This document shows, piece after piece, positions 29,413 to 32,384 of a stretch of 32,384 bases of DNA (within the stretch, counting starts at the first letter, position 1; each line of letters begins with the position of its first letter). This DNA comes from Saprospiraceae bacterium (lineage in GTDB: Bacteria; Bacteroidota; Bacteroidia; Chitinophagales; Saprospiraceae). The stretch lies in contig JAHDFX010000050.1 of assembly GCA_020627965.1 (NCBI GenBank), forward strand, positions 1 through 32,384, in the 5' to 3' direction. Under the pieces are notes generated by a model, which saw nothing but the letters and a program-made list of their open reading frames with translations, was not told the origin of the DNA and ran no database searches. A program made the translations under genes and the position numbers.

Positions 29413-29450
29413 CGGGTATAATCTTGGACGATATACCAAGGTTATACCCG
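29413..29450. repeat. 15-bp hairpin before the integrase
   Basis: CGGGTATAA-T-CTTGG (29413-29427) pairs with CCAAG-G-TTATACCCG (29436-29450), with one T/G wobble and an 8-nt loop. A possible recombinase core or arm site, or a terminator-like stem without T tract. Confidence 0.65.
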
Positions 29451-29623
29451 TTGTTATAGGGAAATTGCCCAAAAATTCCCCTTCTTCTCATCAGCGTAAA
29501 CCCAAGCAAAGCCGATTGCTCCCAGCGGCGAGAGCCGCAATACTTCGTCTTGAGCTGCTTGCTAGTACTCCCAAGACGAGAAGAATATCCCCTTTCTTTT
29601 TTGGTTTTTTATACGTAGCATAA

Positions 29624-29643
29624 AATAGGTTATGTTACCTATT
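29624..29643. promoter_or_regulatory. Small operator-like dyad before the integrase
   Basis: AATAGGT (29624-29630) and ACCTATT (29637-29643) form a dyad 12 nt upstream of the integrase start. Its position suits repression of the integrase gene. Confidence 0.4.
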
Positions 29644-29654
29644 ATGGCAGGACT

Positions 29655-30650
29655 ATGAAAACGCTGATCTCAACGGAAAACTCAGTTCTCTTCCCAGAAG
29701 CGGAGCAAGACTTGACGTCAAAGTCTGCTCTGCTCTCCCAGGTGCCGGTAGAAGATGCCTGGCTTGCTAATTTCCTCTCCGGCAACACTCGCGCTAATTA
29801 TCGTCGTACGGTCTGCCAATTTTTGGAGACCATGAATATTCAAACTCCCGCGCAGCTCTATGCCGTGGAAAAAAGCCACATCATTGCCTATCGGGAGTAT
29901 TTATTGCGCCCTGTGGAAAAAGGAGGACGAGGCTTGAGTCGCACGACGGTGGCGGCAAAACTGAGCACCTTGTCCTCGCTGTATAAAGCCCTGGCAGATG
30001 AACGCCTGTGTGCCGTGAACCCCGTTTCGGCCGTCAAGCGCCCCAAGACAGGCAATAGCGGACTTGGAAGCGGTAAAACACCAGGGCTTGATCGCACCAA
30101 TGTGCGCGCCATGTTGGATGCTCCCGACGTTGAAACCCTTCAGGGACTGCGTGATCGAGCCATTCTGCATGTCTTTTGGTATACCGGAGCACGATGTACC
30201 GAGCCGACGCTGCTTAAGGTCAGAGACGTACGGATCGACCGAGGCTATCCAACGCTTGAATTTACGGTCAAAGGGGGTAAGACCAATACGGTAGCAATCC
30301 ATACAGAATGCCAACTTGCCATTCAGACATATCTGGATATGGCAGGACATGGCCATGATCCGAAATCCTGGCTCTTTAAAGCCATCAAACGTGGAAACAA
30401 CACGGGATATGCGCTCTCACGTGTGCAGTTTTATCGGCTGTTTAAAAAGTATGCCCAAAAAGTAGGCCTCCCCACCGATATCTGTCCACATTCAGCACGG
30501 ACAACGTTTATTACAGAAGCCTACGAAGCAGGTGTCTCGGGAGAAGCGATCCAGCGCACGGTCGGACATGCATCCATCACCACCACCGAGGGATACAATC
30601 ATACGGCGAAAAAACATCGTGAAAGTGCCAGTCTAGCGGTACGTTATTGA
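29655..30650 (+). CDS. Tyrosine recombinase / integrase
   Basis: A 331-residue phage-type integrase of XerC/XerD shape. The N-terminal SAM-like domain (residues 34-130; FLSGNTRANYRRTVCQFL) binds DNA. The catalytic set is complete: R180 (TGARCTE), K206/K209 (VKGGKTN), H279 and R282 (HSARTTFIT), H305 (VGHASI) and nucleophile Y314 (GYNH). GGCAGGACT provides the ribosome binding site. It lacks the extra domain of integron integrases. It probably resolves plasmid multimers or integrates/excises a segment, using sites in the hairpin-rich DNA upstream. Confidence 0.92.
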   Translation: MKTLISTENSVLFPEAEQDLTSKSALLSQVPVEDAWLANFLSGNTRANYRRTVCQFLETMNIQTPAQLYAVEKSHIIAYREYLLRPVEKGGRGLSRTTVAAKLSTLSSLYKALADERLCAVNPVSAVKRPKTGNSGLGSGKTPGLDRTNVRAMLDAPDVETLQGLRDRAILHVFWYTGARCTEPTLLKVRDVRIDRGYPTLEFTVKGGKTNTVAIHTECQLAIQTYLDMAGHGHDPKSWLFKAIKRGNNTGYALSRVQFYRLFKKYAQKVGLPTDICPHSARTTFITEAYEAGVSGEAIQRTVGHASITTTEGYNHTAKKHRESASLAVRY

Positions 30651-30705
30651 ATGGCATACAGAAGGTGAAAGAAGAGGTATATACAATGCTATGTGAACCA
30701 AATAC

Positions 30706-30745
30706 TTGACCCGCTTTATATGTCTTCCTATAATGAAGACATATA
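30706..30745 (+). promoter_or_regulatory. Strong promoter with overlapping operator for the RHH/PIN pair
   Basis: TTGACC (30706-30711), 17 nt, TATAAT (30729-30734): a near-consensus sigma70 promoter. A perfect 11-bp inverted repeat, TATATGTCTTC (30717-30727) and GAAGACATATA (30735-30745), is centred on the -10 box. This is a textbook autorepression site for the antitoxin complex. Confidence 0.8.
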
Positions 30746-30771
30746 TGATGTATTCTTTTGCAAATGGATCT

Positions 30772-31047
30772 ATGACCATGACAACGGCACTTCGTGAACC
30801 AGTAGAGCGTGTAACGGTATATTTAACCCCTCAAAACAGAAAACGATTAGCACATTTGCGGCGTGGGGAAAAAACGAGAACCATCAATGAGGCGTTAAAT
30901 CGTGTATTTGAAAGAGAAGAAAGACAGCGTCATTTCGAGGAATTTATGGACTCTGTGAGGAATACAAAGCCAGTCACCCCATTCGTATCTGGGGTCGACA
31001 CCGTCCGAAAATTGCGTGAGGGTCGAGACCATGATGTATCTATCTAA
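30772..31047 (+). CDS. Ribbon-helix-helix antitoxin
   Basis: A 91-residue antitoxin starting at ATG 30772 (ATG 30778 also possible; the frame opens at 30706 within the promoter, which rules that start out). ERVTVYLTPQNRKRLAHLRRGEKTRTINEALNRVFE is an RHH domain: a strand, then two helices. The C-terminal part (EFMDSVRNTKPVTPFVSGVDTVRKLREGRDHD) would wrap the toxin. The promoter/operator lies immediately upstream and the PIN toxin 12 nt downstream. Confidence 0.8.
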   Translation: MTMTTALREPVERVTVYLTPQNRKRLAHLRRGEKTRTINEALNRVFEREERQRHFEEFMDSVRNTKPVTPFVSGVDTVRKLREGRDHDVSI

Positions 31048-31059
31048 CAAGAGAATGCC

Positions 31060-31512
31060 ATGCGTACAAAATATATTGTTCTTGACTCAAGCGTATTTGT
31101 AAAAATCTTCTTGAATGAGGAAGATCGTGATGATGCCATAAAACTTTTGGAATATATTGGAAAGAATAGAATTTATGTTGTCTGCCCTGATATATTTGTC
31201 TATGAAGTATTATCAGTGGCAGCACAAAATAGATTTCTGTTATCCGATGCACTCCGTCTTATCAAGGTATCTGAAAAGTCGTATCTGAACATTGCACCTC
31301 CAACAACACAGCAATTTGAACTGGCGATGCAGATAACAGAAAATGGAAACCAGAAATCAGGTTTTCCATCTATCTACGACAGTACTTATCACGCTATGGC
31401 GATTTCTTATGATGGTGTTTTTATTACCGCCGATAAACGACATATAGAGAAAGCAAGGCAATATGAACATGTTCTTTTGCTCAATGACTGGGAGTCAGTG
31501 CTTTCGGAATAA
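31060..31512 (+). CDS. PIN-domain toxin (VapC-like)
   Basis: A 150-residue PIN nuclease. Acidic site residues are D9 (VLDSSVFVK), E49 (FVYEVLS), D107 (IYDSTYHA) and D125 (ITADKRH), all intact. AAGAGAATGCC precedes the ATG. It forms a unit with the upstream RHH antitoxin, the third PIN-type pair in the window, and is not a close sequence copy of the other two. The following 158 nt hold only a weak stem near 31550. Confidence 0.85.
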   Translation: MRTKYIVLDSSVFVKIFLNEEDRDDAIKLLEYIGKNRIYVVCPDIFVYEVLSVAAQNRFLLSDALRLIKVSEKSYLNIAPPTTQQFELAMQITENGNQKSGFPSIYDSTYHAMAISYDGVFITADKRHIEKARQYEHVLLLNDWESVLSE

Positions 31513-31624
31513 GTGATATATATTCTCGAAGCAATAAATCATCTTCCCTCGTCTTCATAAAGAAGAGAAAGGAACGATCACATATTGAAATTACAATATA
31601 TCATTACGTTTTATTTCTGTTTTT

Positions 31625-31653
31625 TTAACAGAAACTATTTGGTATACTATAAA
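31625..31653 (+). promoter_or_regulatory. Promoter of the 81-residue protein gene
   Basis: TTAACA (31625-31630), 17 nt and TATAAA (31648-31653), 18 nt before the ATG. The short leader leaves no room for a canonical ribosome binding site, so translation may be leaderless-like or weak. Confidence 0.4.
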
Positions 31654-31670
31654 TATATATTTTATATACC

Positions 31671-31916
31671 ATGAACGAAAAAGTGATTCCAAGTCTTTCT
31701 GAAGAAAGAGATGGTTGCGAGGGATATTCAGAACCAAGAATAATGATTCAGGAGTTTCCTAATGGAGGTGGATTTGTAGAACATATTGATGATGGACGTT
31801 CTGGTTTTAGCCTAAACCCAGAATACTCCCGACAAGTAACGAGGGAAGAACTTGAAAAATTACGACGTCGTTTTGATGAACAAGCATATGGAAGTCAAAA
31901 AAGTATAGAAAGATAG
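31671..31916 (+). CDS. Small acidic protein with GFSLNP motif
   Basis: An 81-residue charged protein. The centre (MIQEFPNGGGFVEHIDDGRSGFSLNPEYS) is beta-like and the end (TREELEKLRRRFDEQAYG) is helical. GFSLNPEY nearly repeats the last residues of the lipoprotein at 170-580 (GFSLNPAY), and the DNA is also alike (18 of 19 nt). There is no signal peptide. I do not recognise a family. It ends tail-to-tail with the next gene, 2 nt apart. It may be an antitoxin-like or regulatory protein; this is a guess from size and charge. Confidence 0.55.
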   Translation: MNEKVIPSLSEERDGCEGYSEPRIMIQEFPNGGGFVEHIDDGRSGFSLNPEYSRQVTREELEKLRRRFDEQAYGSQKSIER

Positions 31917-31918
31917 TA

Positions 31919-32377
31919 TCATGACCTCAATACCTTATGGTTTTCTGCAACCACAATATTCCCAGTACCAATAACCTGTATCGCTGGATTATCGGGGCAA
32001 AATCCGACGATTTTTTTTACTCCAGTATACGGAAGATCCTCTATTTGTAGTTCAAGAGTATGACGTTTTAGTCTGTTTGCACGAAGAGTCATTAAACCCG
32101 CCTTCTCTATGTTACCATCTGTGTTGAGTACATTAAACTGCACTGGTGTTTGAATAAACTTATCAGATTGATTCTCTATAACAATAGAAACTCTGTTTTT
32201 ATAGTTATCTTTTGCCCATATTGCCTCGGCAGATACCTCAGCAGCAAGTGCCAGTACTTCTTCTGCTACCCCTAAAGAAACAGCCGCTTTTTTCCCAGAA
32301 TGCCCAGAAATAAATCGAGATTGAGATCGAGAACGACGAAAAATCCATGATACACTACGAGCCACTAATCTTACCAA
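31919..32377 (-). CDS. Uncharacterised protein, possibly cut by the window edge
   Basis: At least 152 residues. The frame is open to the window end, so the TTG at 32377 may not be the true start. The N-terminus is basic (RSVSWIFRRSRSQSRF), followed by a helix (AEEVLALAAEVSAEAIW) and a beta-rich domain (VSIVIENQSDKFIQTPVQFNVLN; TLELQIEDLPYTGVKKIVGF) that looks Ig-like. No signal peptide is visible in the part shown. No family was recognised. Confidence 0.5.
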   Translation of the reverse strand: MVRLVARSVSWIFRRSRSQSRFISGHSGKKAAVSLGVAEEVLALAAEVSAEAIWAKDNYKNRVSIVIENQSDKFIQTPVQFNVLNTDGNIEKAGLMTLRANRLKRHTLELQIEDLPYTGVKKIVGFCPDNPAIQVIGTGNIVVAENHKVLRS

Positions 32378-32384
32378 GATTCTT

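Noticed and set aside
28879-29472. 197-residue and overlapping ORFs in the hairpin-rich stretch
   Set aside because: Phe/Cys/Val-rich translation of C/A-rich tracts and hairpins; no ribosome binding site, no family.

Overview
The window reads as part of a mobilizable, iteron-replicating plasmid, or a plasmid-derived element, from a Gram-negative bacterium. I lean to a gammaproteobacterium because of the Sec/lipoprotein/beta-barrel genes, a VapD closely resembling the Haemophilus type, a YREK-type IS4 transposase and C39/barrel export genes, but the species cannot be fixed from sequence alone. No rRNA, tRNA or CRISPR array was seen. Both ends of the window cut into ordinary accessory sequence, so circularity cannot be judged.

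Layout: 1-1000 holds a small lipoprotein gene with a tiny downstream ORF, and an orphan antitoxin-like gene. 1039-3830 is a mobilization block: a VirD4-type coupling ATPase that lacks its membrane anchor, running tail-to-tail into a relaxase and MobC gene pair, and a nested inverted-repeat cluster that is a good oriT candidate. 3998-6375 carries a TOPRIM primase, about 26 copies of a 9-bp repeat (a candidate centromere and operator) and a parA/ribbon-helix-helix partition pair. 6455-7320 is a Phd/VapC toxin-antitoxin pair. 8155-9736 is the replication region: hairpins, five iterons, a perfect DnaA box and the initiator gene. 9832-10613 is an AbrB/PIN toxin-antitoxin pair.

From 10663 to 27891 every gene is on the minus strand. 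First (10663-16424) comes a tightly coupled five-gene operon: two unknown proteins, a membrane-anchored coiled-coil protein, a TraG/HerA-like ATPase interrupted by about 285 residues of Ser/Thr/Gln/Gly-rich sequence, and a replication-relaxation-type winged-helix protein. No VirB-type secretion genes accompany it, so its role is open. Next come VapX/VapD and a RadC-like JAB-domain protein. Then 17728-27891 is a secretion and conflict locus: an outer-membrane barrel, a small Sec-exported protein with a double-glycine-like leader, an IS4-family element with target duplication, a possible immunity gene, a periplasmic C39 peptidase, a 1429-residue multidomain secreted toxin with an HNH-like C-terminus, its overlapping immunity gene, and a lipoprotein. 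I consider this locus the strongest candidate for an under-described system: Sec export followed by periplasmic C39 leader cleavage and release through a dedicated barrel.

28096-32384 has a frameshifted DNA methyltransferase, an 856-bp gene-free stretch packed with long hairpins, a tyrosine recombinase, a fourth toxin-antitoxin pair (RHH/PIN) with a textbook promoter/operator, and two uncharacterised genes at the edge. Three PIN-type pairs, VapXD and an orphan antitoxin-like gene together fit a plasmid stabilised by addiction modules as well as active partition.
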